From Virgisporangium aliadipatigenens (GTDB taxonomy: Bacteria; Actinomycetota; Actinomycetes; Mycobacteriales; Micromonosporaceae): DNA of 61,884 nt. Positions 32,750 through 42,081 of this stretch are shown here, one piece after another. The notes under the pieces were generated by a model. It was given only the letters and a program-made list of their open reading frames with translations. It was not told the origin of the DNA and did not search any database. The translations under genes and the position numbers were made by a program. Every line of letters starts with the position of its first letter. Position 1 is the stretch's first letter. The DNA lies in NCBI RefSeq assembly GCF_016863615.1, contig NZ_BOPF01000053.1, positions 1-61,884 on the forward strand, given 5' to 3'.

Positions 32750-33190
32750 TCAGGCCGGCCGCGTCGACGAGGCGACGAGGAAGACCTTGGCGTCGCCGCG
32801 CCCCTCCGGACCGACGATCCGAACCTCGTGGACGCCGGCCGTCAGGACCACGTCGCTCCCGCTGTAGTAGCGCTGGCCGGGGCCGCCTCCGGCGTAGCCG
32901 AGCGGCGTCGTCCACCCGTTGAAGTAGCTGCTGTAGTAGGCCCAACCGTTCAGGATCTCGTACGCGATGGTGTAGGTACCGGCGCACGGCACCTTCACCT
33001 GGAACGTCGCGGAGAGGTTGTAGACGGTCCCGATGTAGATCTCCGTCACTGTGGCCGTCGATACGACGGATCGGCCGGGGGTGGCTGCGGAGGCAGGGCT
33101 GATGCCGGGCAACAGGCCGCCGGCGGCAGCGAGTGCGACGCCGCATGCCGCGGCGATCAGTCTGCGTCGTCCTCGGGAGGGCGTTCTCAT
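32750..33190 (-). CDS. Small secreted hypothetical protein
   Basis: 146 residues from ATG 33190. A signal peptide with a basic start (RGRRR), hydrophobic LIAAACGVALAAAGGLL and cleavage near SPASA-A (about residue 35) is followed by a 110-residue beta-rich domain rich in aromatic residues (YAYYSSYFNGW-like stretch near 80-95). It ends with a strand pattern like a carbohydrate-binding or jelly-roll module (GSDVVLTAGVHEVRIVG). A single cysteine (VPCAGTY) is present in the mature part. Family unknown. Confidence 0.65.
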   Translation of the reverse strand: MRTPSRGRRRLIAAACGVALAAAGGLLPGISPASAATPGRSVVSTATVTEIYIGTVYNLSATFQVKVPCAGTYTIAYEILNGWAYYSSYFNGWTTPLGYAGGGPGQRYYSGSDVVLTAGVHEVRIVGPEGRGDAKVFLVASSTRPA

Positions 33191-33437
33191 CGGCGATCCT
33201 CTCGATCACGTCAATCGGTTGTTGTCGATGCTATTGCAGGGCCGGCTGCTGTGCGGTCGATGGAGCGAATCCCATGCGGAACGGCGCGGTCGACCGGCGC
33301 ATTGAGCAGGCAGCAGGATGTCCGGCGACCAGATGCGAACGTCCCCGTACTGGGACGGTTGCTTTGCCTACTACGTGCAAAGGCCGATCCGGGGAAATCG
33401 GAACGGAGCGGTCGTGCCTGGGGAAGGCTCAGAGGCT
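33191..33437. other. Intergenic region, nothing recognised
   Basis: Between the secreted protein gene and the small membrane protein gene I see no supported gene. Rightward open frame from 33318 continues into the next gene, but its first 40 codons lack typical bias. Confidence 0.4.
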
Positions 33438-33770
33438 GTGACTACCGGGGACGGGCCGCGATCGCAGACTGACCTGGTGCGTAAGGCACCCGGGTATCCG
33501 GGCTTTCTGAGGGCGGCCCGGCTGTACGCCGGTGGGTTCGCCATCCTGCCTTGCGCTCTGGTGCCGCTGAACCTCGGCTCGGACCTGGGCTTCGCACTGC
33601 TCGTCGGGATCGCTGCCGCGCTGGTGGCCGCCGGCGTCGTGCTGCTACGGCGTGCGCTTCGGCTTCTCGATCACGACCTCGCCGGTGAGTCCAGGGAGGG
33701 GATCGGGTCGGCGGCGACCATCGCGGCGTTCCAGGACCTGATCCGGGCCCGGCGTGCGCCGGGCCGCTGA
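33438..33770 (+). CDS. Small membrane protein
   Basis: 110 residues from GTG 33438; GTG 33414 and ATG 33318 are alternative starts. A hydrophilic N-terminus (about 30 residues) is followed by two hydrophobic helices (LYAGGFAILPCALVPLNLG and FALLVGIAAALVAAGVVLL) and a cytoplasmic arginine-rich tail with two short helices. The topology resembles small two-helix accessory proteins, but I cannot name the family. The gene ends 29 bases before a strong hairpin that also faces the tRNA-Ser(GGA). Confidence 0.55.
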   Translation: MTTGDGPRSQTDLVRKAPGYPGFLRAARLYAGGFAILPCALVPLNLGSDLGFALLVGIAAALVAAGVVLLRRALRLLDHDLAGESREGIGSAATIAAFQDLIRARRAPGR

Positions 33771-33798
33771 GTCGCAGGCCGCCTGAGACCACAAAGTG

Positions 33799-33833
33799 AC
33801 GCCCGGCCGGTCCGAGGTGGACCGTCCGGGCGT
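33799..33833. terminator. Bidirectional terminator between 33770 gene and tRNA-Ser(GGA)
   Basis: The 15-base arms at 33799-33813 and 33819-33833 pair with one mismatch around a 5-base loop. It resembles the hairpin at 29823, including the CGCCCGG core and GGTCC inner helix. Confidence 0.7.
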
Positions 33834-33852
33834 TGTGCCTGGTCAGGCGGTG

Positions 33853-33937
33853 CGGAGGATACGAGATTCGAACTCGTGAGGGTGTGAACCCAACACGCTT
33901 TCCAAGCGTGCGCCCTAGGCCTCTAGGCGAATCCTCC
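33853..33937 (-). tRNA. tRNA-Ser (anticodon GGA)
   Basis: Read leftward from 33937, acceptor GGAGGAT pairs with ATCCTCC (33860-33854), discriminator G at 33853. The anticodon stem CACGC/GCGTG encloses TTGGAAA with anticodon GGA (33903-33901). A long variable arm and the T-loop GAGTTCGAATCTC are present. CCA is not encoded. Confidence 0.95.
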
Positions 33938-33993
33938 GTCGAAGAGGATACCCATCGCCGTCCGCTCCCGCGCACGGGGTAGACTTCCAATCA

Positions 33994-34079
33994 CCTCTCG
34001 TGCGGCGTGTATCCCGCAAACCCCCCCAGGGCCGGAAGGCAGCAAGGGTACGCGGGCTCTGACGGGTGCACGAGAGGCC
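33994..34079 (+). ncRNA. ffs: Signal recognition particle RNA, small bacterial type
   Basis: The terminal helix CCTCTCGTGC (33994-34003) pairs with GCACGAGAGG (34068-34077). The conserved apical domain reads CAGGGCCGGAAGGCAGCAAG with the GGAA tetraloop that binds Ffh. A T-rich run (CCTTTTTCTTTC, 34078-34089) terminates the transcript. Located directly before dnaX, a common actinobacterial arrangement. Confidence 0.93.
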
Positions 34080-34204
34080 TTTTTCTTTCGGTACCTGCTG
34101 CGTACCCACCCACGGATGACACCTGGACGACTCCCAGGCGCTTCGTGTTCCTGTCGGACCCGGGCGGTACGGTAGTGCCCGGCGTGCAGGGGAGGGGGTA
34201 CGAG

Positions 34205-37200
34205 GTGGCGCTGGCGCTCTACCGCAAATACCGGCCGCGCACATTTGCCGAGGTCATCGGCCAGGAGCATGTGACGGAGCCGCTGGCTCAGGCGCTTCGT
34301 TCGGGCCGGCTCAACCATGCCTACCTCTTCTCCGGTCCACGCGGCTGCGGCAAGACGTCGAGCGCGCGGATCCTCGCCCGTTCGCTCAACTGCGAGAAGG
34401 GCCCGACGCCCGAGCCGTGCGGCGTGTGTGACAGCTGTGTCGCGCTGGCGCCCGACGGTTCCGGGTCGATCGACGTCATCGAGATCGACGCGGCCAGTCA
34501 CGGTGGCGTCGACGACGCCCGTGAGCTGCGCGAACGCGCGTTCTTCGCACCCGTCTCCAGCCGCTTCAAGGTGTACGTCATCGACGAGGCGCACATGGTC
34601 TCGTCCGCCGGGTTCAACGCGCTGCTCAAGCTGGTCGAGGAGCCGCCGGAGTACGTCAAGTTCGTGTTCGCGACGACCGAGCCGGAGAAGGTGCTCGGCA
34701 CGATCAAGTCGCGGACGCACCACTACCCGTTCCGGCTGATCCCGCCGGGGGTGCTGCGGCCCTACCTGGAGCAGCTGTGCGCCACCGAGGGAGTGAAGGT
34801 CGACCCGGCCGTGTTCCCGCTGGTGGTGCGGGCCGGCGGGGGTAGCGCCCGGGACTCGCTGTCGGTGTTGGACCAGCTCATCGCCGGGGCGGGTCCGGAC
34901 GGGGTCAGTTACGCACGGGCGATCGCTCTGCTGGGGGTCACCGACGCGGGGCTGCTCGACGAGATGTGCGACGCGCTCGCGGCGACCGACGGCGCGGCCA
35001 TGTACGGGGCGATCGACCGGGTGATGGAGGCGGGGCATGATCCGCGCCGGTTCGCCAGTGATCTTCTGGAGCGGTTCCGCGACCTGATCGTCCTCCAGCA
35101 GGTGCCCGACGCCGTGGCCAAGGGGCTGCTCGACTTCCCGCAGGACCAGCTCGAACGCATGACGTCCCAGGCGAGCCGCATCGGCGCCGCGACGTTGACC
35201 CGCGCCGCCGGCCTCGTTCACGACGGACTCACCGAGATGCGCGGCACGACCGCGCCCCGGTTGTTGTTGGAGCTGATCAGCGCCCGCATGTTGCTGCCGG
35301 GTGCCGACGACTCGACCGGGGCGTTGCTCCAGCGCCTTGAGCGTCTGGAGCGCCGCCTTACCGCCTCCGATTTTCCGGGGGAACGCCCAGAGCCCGCAGC
35401 GGCTCCCCGTCAGACACCCGCCCGCGCGCCCGAGGCAGCACCCCAGGTGAGCGCCCCGCCGCAGAGCGCACCACCCGCCGCGCCTCCGGCCGCCGCACCA
35501 CCACCGAGCGCTGTGCCCCAGGCGAGCGCCCCCTTGCCGGCAACCGCCCCGCCGCAGGCAGTCGCCCCGCCCCAGGCGAGCGCCCCGCAGGCTGTCGCGC
35601 GACCGCCGGCGCAGCCGGGTTCGGCACCCGAGCGGCAGCCCGAATACGCGTCGGCTCCGGCGGCTCCCGCCGCACCCGGCTCGCTCGACGCGGCGGCCAT
35701 CCGGCGGGTCTGGGACGAGGTGCTCATCTCGGTGCGGCGCAGCAGCCAGCGCGCCTGGGCCGTGGTGCGCGAGGCGACCGTGCGTGACGTCGACGGCAAC
35801 ACGCTGGTCCTGCTGTTCCAGCACCAGGTGCACGCGACGATGCTGGCCAACAACACCAAGGCGCTCTCCGACGCGGTGGCCCAACTCGTCGGCGGCACGT
35901 GGCAGATCCGCTGCGAGGTCGGCGGTGCGTCCGGTGGTGACAGCGGCGCGTCGGGACCCGTGCGCCAACAGCGCCCCCCGTCGTCGCCCGCGCCGGCACC
36001 AGCAGCCCAGCCCACCGACCGAACGGCCCCACCCGACCCGTGGGCGTCGGCCACCCCGGTCCAGACGGCACCGCCCTCCGGCCCGGCACCCCACGCTTCC
36101 GCCGCCCCGTATCCCTCGCCGGCCCCGCAGGCGGCCGCAGCACACCCGGGCGCTGCGCCACACCCAAGCGCCGCGCCATATCCGGGCGGTGCGTCGCACC
36201 CAAGCGGTGCGTCGCACCCGGGCGGATCGCCTTACGTGGGCGGCACGTCGACGGCCGGCGGGCAACTCGGTCCGGCCGGCGGTAGCCCGGCGGGCCCGGG
36301 CAACGGCGGCGCGCCGACGTGGACACCCGGTGGCGCGCCGTCTTCGGACCACGGCACGGCCCAGGCCCCGACCGCCGCCGGCGCGTCGGCGTCAGGCGGC
36401 TACGGTGCGGTCCCGGGTCTGGGCACCGGCCACGCCCCGGATTCGGGCCAGCATGCCCCCTCCGTCTCGGGCGCCCGCCAGACACCGGCTTCGGGCCACT
36501 ACACCGCTCCGGCCCCGGGCGCCGGCCACGCGCCCGCATCGGGCCACCACGCAGCCGCCATTTCGGACGGCGCCGGCCAGCCGCCGACTTCGGGCTACTA
36601 CACCGCCCCGTCGTCAGGCGCCGGCCACGTGCCGGATCCGGGCCACAACGCTGCCCAGGGTGCCGGTCACGCGGCGGCCGCGGGCGATCACGCCGCGACG
36701 GCTCCGGGCGTCGGAGGCGCTTCGGCATCGGGTTACGGGGCCGTCTCGGGCGCCGGCAACACGCCGAGTTCCGGCCTCGGTGCGGCCCAAGGCAACGGTG
36801 CGGGACATTCCGCGCCGGTGGGGGACGACGGGTGGCCGGCGGCGGCCGTTCCGGGGGGCCGGTCCGTGCAGGCGGCAGCACCCGCGCCGGCCGTCGAGGA
36901 GGACTGGCCGGCTGCCGCGGTGCCCGGCGGGCGTTCCGCGCCGGCGACCGCACCGGCTGCCGAGCCCACAGCGGTGGCGGCCTCGACCGCGGCTCCGGCA
37001 AGGCCAGCAGCTCCAGCCCGGCCGGCGGCTCCGGTGAAGGCGGTTCCCGACAAGGGCGTTCCCGCGAAACAGGCCCGGCGGGTGTCCGGCGCGGCGGAGG
37101 CGGCAAGAGCGGCTGCGGCGGCGGCCCGCTCGTCCGTCGGTGCGCGGACGGCGACCGTCCGCCAGCCGGAGGCGCCCCCGGCACAGACCTGGGACGAGGA

Positions 37201-37378
37201 ACCGCCCTACGACCCCGAGTACGACGGTGCCGCCGGACCGGACCCGCGCTACCCCGGCTTCGATCCCGGCGACGAGCCGCTCGACGACGAGGACGGCTCG
37301 GCCGCGCCGCGCGAGACCAGCGAGGAAACGGCGATGCGCCTGCTCCGCGAGCACCTCGGCGCCGAACGCATCGACTGA
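34205..37378 (+). CDS. dnaX: DNA polymerase III subunits gamma and tau
   Basis: 1057 residues from GTG 34205, supported by GGGAGGGGG upstream. Walker A GPRGCGKT (44-51), zinc cysteines C63, C72, C75, C78 and Walker B D127-E128 in YVIDEAH identify the clamp-loader ATPase. The sequence then has a Pro/Ala/Gln linker (about 395-495), a folded domain (about 495-585, [20 protein letters not shown]) and a very long low-complexity region (about 585-970). That region contains degenerate repeats of the type GAGHAPxSGHHAA (near 36430-36790). A conserved acidic C-terminus ends the protein. The protein is well above the length of most DnaX proteins because of this region. Confidence 0.93.
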   Translation: MALALYRKYRPRTFAEVIGQEHVTEPLAQALRSGRLNHAYLFSGPRGCGKTSSARILARSLNCEKGPTPEPCGVCDSCVALAPDGSGSIDVIEIDAASHGGVDDARELRERAFFAPVSSRFKVYVIDEAHMVSSAGFNALLKLVEEPPEYVKFVFATTEPEKVLGTIKSRTHHYPFRLIPPGVLRPYLEQLCATEGVKVDPAVFPLVVRAGGGSARDSLSVLDQLIAGAGPDGVSYARAIALLGVTDAGLLDEMCDALAATDGAAMYGAIDRVMEAGHDPRRFASDLLERFRDLIVLQQVPDAVAKGLLDFPQDQLERMTSQASRIGAATLTRAAGLVHDGLTEMRGTTAPRLLLELISARMLLPGADDSTGALLQRLERLERRLTASDFPGERPEPAAAPRQTPARAPEAAPQVSAPPQSAPPAAPPAAAPPPSAVPQASAPLPATAPPQAVAPPQASAPQAVARPPAQPGSAPERQPEYASAPAAPAAPGSLDAAAIRRVWDEVLISVRRSSQRAWAVVREATVRDVDGNTLVLLFQHQVHATMLANNTKALSDAVAQLVGGTWQIRCEVGGASGGDSGASGPVRQQRPPSSPAPAPAAQPTDRTAPPDPWASATPVQTAPPSGPAPHASAAPYPSPAPQAAAAHPGAAPHPSAAPYPGGASHPSGASHPGGSPYVGGTSTAGGQLGPAGGSPAGPGNGGAPTWTPGGAPSSDHGTAQAPTAAGASASGGYGAVPGLGTGHAPDSGQHAPSVSGARQTPASGHYTAPAPGAGHAPASGHHAAAISDGAGQPPTSGYYTAPSSGAGHVPDPGHNAAQGAGHAAAAGDHAATAPGVGGASASGYGAVSGAGNTPSSGLGAAQGNGAGHSAPVGDDGWPAAAVPGGRSVQAAAPAPAVEEDWPAAAVPGGRSAPATAPAAEPTAVAASTAAPARPAAPARPAAPVKAVPDKGVPAKQARRVSGAAEAARAAAAAARSSVGARTATVRQPEAPPAQTWDEEPPYDPEYDGAAGPDPRYPGFDPGDEPLDDEDGSAAPRETSEETAMRLLREHLGAERID

Positions 37379-37472
37379 GAGTGTCGGCACGGACGATCCC
37401 CGTGGGCGGCGACTAGGCTGCGAAACGGCCATCGAAGACAGTGGCGACAGCCCCCGACGAAGGAGTGCCCTG

Positions 37473-37802
37473 GTGCAAGGCGGAACGCCCAACCTGCAAC
37501 AGATGCTTCAGCAGGCGCAGCAGATGCAGCAGCAGCTCGCCAACGCCCAGGCCGAGCTGGCCAGCGCTCAGGTCAGCGGCACCGCCGGTGGCGGCCTCGT
37601 GACGATCACGCTCAGCGGCAGCGGCGAGATCCTGGGCGTGTCGATCGACCCGAAGGCCGTCGACCCGGCCGACGTGGAGACGCTCGAGGACCTGATCACG
37701 GCGGCGTTCACGGCCGCGTCGGAAAACATGCGCAAGCTCACCGAGCAGAAGATGGGCCCGTTGACCGCCGGACTCGGCGGACTCGGCCTCCCCGGAATGT
37801 AA
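37473..37802 (+). CDS. ybaB: YbaB/EbfC-family nucleoid-associated protein
   Basis: 109 residues from GTG 37473, chosen for AAGGAG 7 bases upstream. An N-terminal Gln-rich helix ([20 protein letters not shown]), the central [27 protein letters not shown] sheet and a C-terminal helix are typical. The family forms dimers that bind DNA with little sequence preference, and is nearly always encoded between dnaX and recR, as here. The Met/Gly-rich tail is disordered. Confidence 0.92.
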   Translation: MQGGTPNLQQMLQQAQQMQQQLANAQAELASAQVSGTAGGGLVTITLSGSGEILGVSIDPKAVDPADVETLEDLITAAFTAASENMRKLTEQKMGPLTAGLGGLGLPGM

Positions 37803-37809
37803 GGCAGCG

Positions 37810-38403
37810 GTGTACGAGGGAGCCATCCAGGATCTGATCGACGAGCTGGGCCGGCTGCCGGGCGTCGGGCCGAAGAGCGCGCAGCGGATCGCGTTCCACG
37901 TGCTGGCGGCGGACCCGACGGACGTGAAGCGGCTGGCGGCGGCGCTGCACCGGGTCAAGGACCTGGTCCGGTTCTGTACCACGTGCTTCAACGTCGCCGA
38001 GAGCGAGCAGTGCCGCATCTGCCGCGATCCGCGCCGCCACGACGAGGCGATCTGCGTGGTCGAGGAGCCGAAGGACGTCGTCGCGATCGAGAAGACCGGC
38101 GAGTTCCGGGGGCGGTACCACGTGCTCGGCGGGGCGATCAATCCGCTCGAAGGCGTCGGGCCGGACAACCTCAAGATCCGTGAACTGATGGCGCGGCTGT
38201 CGTCGGGGGAGGTCAAGGAGCTGATCCTGGCCACCGATCCCAACACCGAGGGCGAGGCGACGGCCACCTACCTGGCGTTGCTGGTCAAGCCGATGGGGTT
38301 GCGGGTGACGCGGCTGGCCAGCGGGTTGCCCGTCGGTGGCGACCTCGAATACGCCGATGAGGTGACGCTCGGGCGGGCGTTCGAGGGGCGCAGAGTTCTA
38401 TAA
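37810..38403 (+). CDS. recR: Recombination mediator RecR
   Basis: 197 residues from GTG 37810. Helix-hairpin-helix [17 protein letters not shown] (13-29), zinc-binding cysteines C56, C59, C68, C71, and a Toprim domain (about 80-175; [12 protein letters not shown], then [13 protein letters not shown]) are all present. RecR works with RecO and RecF to load RecA at gaps. It lies 7 bases after ybaB, probably in one operon with dnaX and ybaB. Confidence 0.95.
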   Translation: MYEGAIQDLIDELGRLPGVGPKSAQRIAFHVLAADPTDVKRLAAALHRVKDLVRFCTTCFNVAESEQCRICRDPRRHDEAICVVEEPKDVVAIEKTGEFRGRYHVLGGAINPLEGVGPDNLKIRELMARLSSGEVKELILATDPNTEGEATATYLALLVKPMGLRVTRLASGLPVGGDLEYADEVTLGRAFEGRRVL

Positions 38404-38420
38404 CTTCGCGCCATATGAAA

Positions 38421-38438
38421 GCGGAGGGTTCCCTCCGC
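38421..38438 (+). terminator. Hairpin terminator after recR
   Basis: GCGGAGGG (38421-38428) and CCCTCCGC (38431-38438) pair perfectly with only two T between them, 18 bases after the stop codon. Confidence 0.6.
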
Positions 38439-38490
38439 CCCACGACGGGACCGTGAGGTGTCTGGGATGGTGAAAGCATGAGCTCCCGTC

Positions 38491-38502
38491 AAGGAGGTGA
38501 TC
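38491..38502 (+). promoter_or_regulatory. Full-length Shine-Dalgarno sequence
   Basis: AAGGAGGTGATC is complementary to the 3' end of bacterial 16S rRNA over all twelve bases, 7 bases (from GGAGG) before ATG 38505. This decides the start of the Uma2-like gene and is far stronger than other sites in the window. Confidence 0.8.
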
Positions 38503-38504
38503 CG

Positions 38505-39110
38505 ATGTCGGAAGCTGCGTTGCTTCTGCAAAAGCGCGAGACCTACACCGTCGACGACCTGTTTGCGATGCCCGACGACGGGCGCCGCTACGAGGTCTTC
38601 GGGGGAGCTCTCCACGTGTCACCGGCGCCGGCAACGATGCATCAGATCGCGATCAGTAAGCTTGATCGGCTTCTGGGGCCAATCGTGGAGCCACTGGGAG
38701 CACTCTCTGTGCCGGGAGTCGCTGTGCGGGTGAGCGACGAGGACGGGCCGATTCCTGATCTCGCGGTGATCGGCAGGTATGCAGGCGACCTGGGCGGGCC
38801 CGTGCCGCTCGATATGGTGTACACCACCGTCGAGGTGGTCTCGCCGTCGAGCACCCTGATGGATCGGACGCTCAAGCCGGCGCTCTACGGCGACGCGGGC
38901 ATTCCGTGCTACTGGCGGGTGGAGCTCAAGCCGACCCGGAAGTACAAGGGGCCACTACCGCTCGTGGTGGTGCGGGTGGCGGACGGGGATGGGTGGCGGA
39001 CGGTCGAGGCGGCCGCCGGGACCGTCGCCGACCTACCTGTGGCGGTCGGCCCGAAAGCCGACGATCTCATCACTATTCAGCTTGATCCGGGCACTCTGGT
39101 TGATCTTTAA
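38505..39110 (+). CDS. Uma2-family (DUF820) restriction-endonuclease-fold protein
   Basis: 201 residues from ATG 38505. The N-terminal YTVDDLFAMPDDGRRYEVFGG is the Uma2 signature. The PD-(D/E)xK-type active site is visible as D85 in PIPDLAVIG, E110 in VEVVSPSS and K124 in DRTLKPALY. The family is abundant in cyanobacteria and actinobacteria, and its biological target is unclear. It carries a remarkably strong ribosome site. No transposase or partner gene is adjacent. Confidence 0.8.
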   Translation: MSEAALLLQKRETYTVDDLFAMPDDGRRYEVFGGALHVSPAPATMHQIAISKLDRLLGPIVEPLGALSVPGVAVRVSDEDGPIPDLAVIGRYAGDLGGPVPLDMVYTTVEVVSPSSTLMDRTLKPALYGDAGIPCYWRVELKPTRKYKGPLPLVVVRVADGDGWRTVEAAAGTVADLPVAVGPKADDLITIQLDPGTLVDL

Positions 39111-39119
39111 GTGCGCGCC

Positions 39120-39142
39120 GAACACCACGCTCCGTGGTGTTC
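39120..39142 (+). terminator. Hairpin terminator after the Uma2-like gene
   Basis: GAACACCACG (39120-39129) and CGTGGTGTTC (39133-39142) pair perfectly over 10 bp around a 3-base loop, 9 bases after the stop codon. Confidence 0.8.
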
Positions 39143-39227
39143 ACTGGTTGGGACGGTAGACGGATCTCGGGAGGTCGGGCGCCCTCACCGACACGCCCGC
39201 GATGTAAGGACACGATCCGATACCAAG

Positions 39228-39283
39228 CCTGCCGGTCCCCGTTCACCGGCAGGTATAACGCCGATTAAGGTGCCCCCAATCGG
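39228..39283 (+). promoter_or_regulatory. Inverted repeats and promoter-like element upstream of the peptide transporter operon
   Basis: CCTGCCGGT (39228-39236) and ACCGGCAGG (39245-39253) form a 9-bp inverted repeat directly followed by TATAAC (39254-39259), a good -10 box. CCGATT (39261-39266) and AATCGG (39278-39283) form a second repeat over the likely start of transcription. A repressor site or a leader fold is possible. Confidence 0.4.
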
Positions 39284-39321
39284 TGACCACAGTCATCACT
39301 TCAGGGCAGAGGTGAAACCTT

Positions 39322-40986
39322 ATGCGTGCACCAAGGCTGAGGGCCGCTTTCGCGGTCGCCGCGGTTGCCAGCCTTGTCGTAGCGGGTTGCGCAGAGAGCG
39401 ACCGCGACGACTCGGGCAGTGGATCGGACAAGACTCTCGTCTTCGGGGCGGCGGGCGACGCGAAGGTCCTCGACCCGACGTTCGCCAGTGACGGCGAGAC
39501 GTTCCGTGTGTTGCGTCAGATGTACGAAGGGCTCGTGCGGTCGGAGGAGGGCGGCACCAAGCCGGTCGCCGGCCTGGCCGAGAGCTGGAGTTCTGACGCC
39601 GCCGGTCTGGTCTGGACGTTCAAGCTCCGCAAGGGCGTGAAGTTCCACGACGGTACGGACTTCAACGGCGAGGCGGTCTGCGTCAACTTCAACCGCTGGT
39701 ACAACGCGAAGGGCCTCATGCAGAGCCCCGACGTGACGGCCTACTGGCAGGACATCTTCGGCGGCTTCGCCAAGAACGAGTCGGACAAGCTCCCGGAGAG
39801 CCTGTTCAAGTCCTGCTCGGCGCCGGACGCCGGCACCGCGGTCATCACGATCTCCCGGGTGACGAGCAAGTTCCCGGCGGCGCTGATGCTTCCGGCGTTC
39901 TCGATCTCCAGCCCCGAGGCGCTGAAGAAGTACAACGCGGACGGTCTGGGCGGCACCGCCGACAGCGTCACCTACCCCGAGTACGCGACGGGACACCCGG
40001 TCGGCACCGGCCCGTTCAAGTTCGTCAAGTGGGACACCGCCAACAAGTCGGTCGAGCTTGAGCGCAACGACGCCTACTACGGCGAAAAGGCGAAGGTCAA
40101 GAAGCTCATCTTCAAGACCATCTCCGACGTCAACGCCCGTAAGCAGGCGCTGAAGAACGGTGAGATCCAGGGCTACGACCTGGTCGACCCGGCCGACATC
40201 CCGGGCCTCAAGTCCGACGGCTTCAACATCCTGCCGCGGCCGGCGTTCAACGTTCTGTACCTGGCGATCAACCAGTCGGGTCCGGGCAAGGCGGCCACCA
40301 GCAACGTGAAGGTGCGCCAGGCCATCGCCCACGCCATCAACCGCGAGGCGATCGTCAAGGCCAAGTACCCGGACGGCTCCTCGGTGGCGATCAACTTCCA
40401 GCCTCCGGGCCTGGAGGGCTACAACGACGGGGTCACCAAGTACGAGTACAGCACCGAGAAGGCCAAGCAGCTGCTGGCCGAGGCGGGCGTGACCAACCTG
40501 AAGCTCAAGTTCCACTACCCGACCGAGGTGACCCGGCCGTACATGCCGGCGCCGAAGGACATCTACGAGCTGATCGCCGCCGACCTCACCAAGGCCGGCA
40601 TCACCACCGAGGCCGTTCCGCTGAAGTGGAACCCGGACTACCTCAACGCCGTGCAGACCGGTGCGGACCACGACCTGCACCTGCTCGGCTGGACCGGTGA
40701 CTACGGTGACGCCTACAACTTCATCGGCACCTTCTTCGACCGGCAGAAGGACGAGTGGGGCTTCAACAACCCGACTCTCTTCGAGGCCTTCAAGAAGGCC
40801 GACTCCGAGCCCGACGCCACCAAGCGGACGGCTCAGTACAAGGAGATCAACAAGCAGGTCATGGACTTCCTCCCGGGTGTCCCGATCGCTCACGGACCTC
40901 CGTCGCTCGTGTTCAACAAGAGCGTCTCGGGCATCAAGGCGAGCCCGCTGACCGACGAGCGGTTCGTCACGGCCGAAGTCAAGTAA
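39322..40986 (+). CDS. Peptide/oligopeptide ABC transporter substrate-binding lipoprotein (SBP family 5)
   Basis: 554 residues from ATG 39322. The lipoprotein signal ends at the lipobox VVAGC with C23 as the lipidated residue. The mature protein has the SBP_bac_5 pattern: DPTFASDGETFRVLRQMYEGLVR, LAESWSSDAAGLVWTFKLRKGVKFHDGTDFN, and NVKVRQAIAHAINREAIV. It binds peptide-like solutes outside the membrane and delivers them to the permease pair encoded downstream. The Ala/Lys-rich codon choice suggests high expression. A 16-bp hairpin follows the gene before the permeases. Confidence 0.9.
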   Translation: MRAPRLRAAFAVAAVASLVVAGCAESDRDDSGSGSDKTLVFGAAGDAKVLDPTFASDGETFRVLRQMYEGLVRSEEGGTKPVAGLAESWSSDAAGLVWTFKLRKGVKFHDGTDFNGEAVCVNFNRWYNAKGLMQSPDVTAYWQDIFGGFAKNESDKLPESLFKSCSAPDAGTAVITISRVTSKFPAALMLPAFSISSPEALKKYNADGLGGTADSVTYPEYATGHPVGTGPFKFVKWDTANKSVELERNDAYYGEKAKVKKLIFKTISDVNARKQALKNGEIQGYDLVDPADIPGLKSDGFNILPRPAFNVLYLAINQSGPGKAATSNVKVRQAIAHAINREAIVKAKYPDGSSVAINFQPPGLEGYNDGVTKYEYSTEKAKQLLAEAGVTNLKLKFHYPTEVTRPYMPAPKDIYELIAADLTKAGITTEAVPLKWNPDYLNAVQTGADHDLHLLGWTGDYGDAYNFIGTFFDRQKDEWGFNNPTLFEAFKKADSEPDATKRTAQYKEINKQVMDFLPGVPIAHGPPSLVFNKSVSGIKASPLTDERFVTAEVK

Positions 40987-41009
40987 GGCGCCCCCTCACA
41001 CCATTCCTG

Positions 41010-41048
41010 CGACTGCCGGCTTCCGTCACAAGCGGAGGCCGGCAGTCG
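41010..41048 (+). terminator. Intra-operon attenuating hairpin
   Basis: The arms at 41010-41025 and 41033-41048 form a 16-bp stem (one G-U pair) with a 7-base loop, between the binding-protein gene and the first permease gene. Such hairpins commonly stabilise the upstream message and limit read-through so that the binding protein is made in excess. Confidence 0.7.
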
Positions 41049-41076
41049 TGGGACATGACCAATCAAGAAGGCGGCC

Positions 41077-42081
41077 ATGTTCCGCTTCATCGTGCGGCGG
41101 CTCCTACAGCTCATTCCCACGCTGTTCGGCCTCTCGCTTCTCCTCTTCGTCTGGCTGCACCGCCTTCCCGGCGGCCCCGAGACCGCGATTCTCGGCGAGC
41201 GCAGCACCCCCGAACTCCGTGCCCGCATCCGCGAGGAGATGGGCCTCGACCAGCCGATCTGGGTGCAGTACGGCCGGTTCATGAAGCGCGTGCTCTCCGG
41301 CGACCTCGGTACGTCGATCGGCACCAAGCGCCCGGTCACCACGGAGTTCCTCGAACGCTTCCCCGGCACCGTCGAGCTGACGATCACCGCGCTGATCATC
41401 GCCGTCGGGATCGGTATCCCCCTCGGTTACATCGCGGCGCGGCGGCGCGGCACCTGGATCGACCAGCTCTCGGTCGGTGGCGCGCTGCTCGGCATCTGCA
41501 TCCCGGTCTTCTTCCTGGGCTACATCGTCAAGGAGGTGCTGGCCGTCAACTTCGGCTGGTTCCCCACGACGGGCCGGCAGGACGTGACGATCGACGCGAC
41601 GCGGGTGACCGGGTTCTTCGTCCTGGACGGGCTGTTGACCCGCGAGTGGGACGCCGCGGCCGACGCCATCATGCATCTGATCCTGCCGGGCATCGTGCTG
41701 GCGAGCATCCCGCTGGCGTCCATCGTGCGGATCACCCGGGCCAGCGTGCTCGAGGTCGTTCAGGAGGACTACGTCAGGACCGCCGAGGCCAAGGGGCTGA
41801 CCGAGCAGACGGTCCGCAGTCGGCACATTCTGCGGAACGCCATGCTCCCCGTCGCCACCACCATCGGCCTGCTCACGGGCAGCCTGCTGTCGGGCGCGGT
41901 GCTGACGGAGACGGTCTTCGCGTTCAGCGGCATCGGCGCGTTCATCGTGGAGGCGATCGACCGCCGCGACTATCCCGTCCTGATGGGCTTCATCATGATC
42001 GTGGCTGTCATATACGTGCTGGTGAACCTGCTGGTTGACCTCTCGTACTCGTTGATCGACCCGCGGGTGCGTGTGCGATGA
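41077..42081 (+). CDS. Peptide ABC transporter permease, DppB type
   Basis: 334 residues from ATG 41077. The first helix (LLQLIPTLFGLSLLLFVWL) and the following GGPETAILGERSTPE are typical of DppB/OppB. The EAA loop that contacts the ATPase is RTAEAKGLTEQTVRSRHILRNAMLP (about 230-255). Six membrane helices are expected. It pairs with the DppC-type permease whose start overlaps it by 4 bases (ATGA at 42078). Confidence 0.9.
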   Translation: MFRFIVRRLLQLIPTLFGLSLLLFVWLHRLPGGPETAILGERSTPELRARIREEMGLDQPIWVQYGRFMKRVLSGDLGTSIGTKRPVTTEFLERFPGTVELTITALIIAVGIGIPLGYIAARRRGTWIDQLSVGGALLGICIPVFFLGYIVKEVLAVNFGWFPTTGRQDVTIDATRVTGFFVLDGLLTREWDAAADAIMHLILPGIVLASIPLASIVRITRASVLEVVQEDYVRTAEAKGLTEQTVRSRHILRNAMLPVATTIGLLTGSLLSGAVLTETVFAFSGIGAFIVEAIDRRDYPVLMGFIMIVAVIYVLVNLLVDLSYSLIDPRVRVR

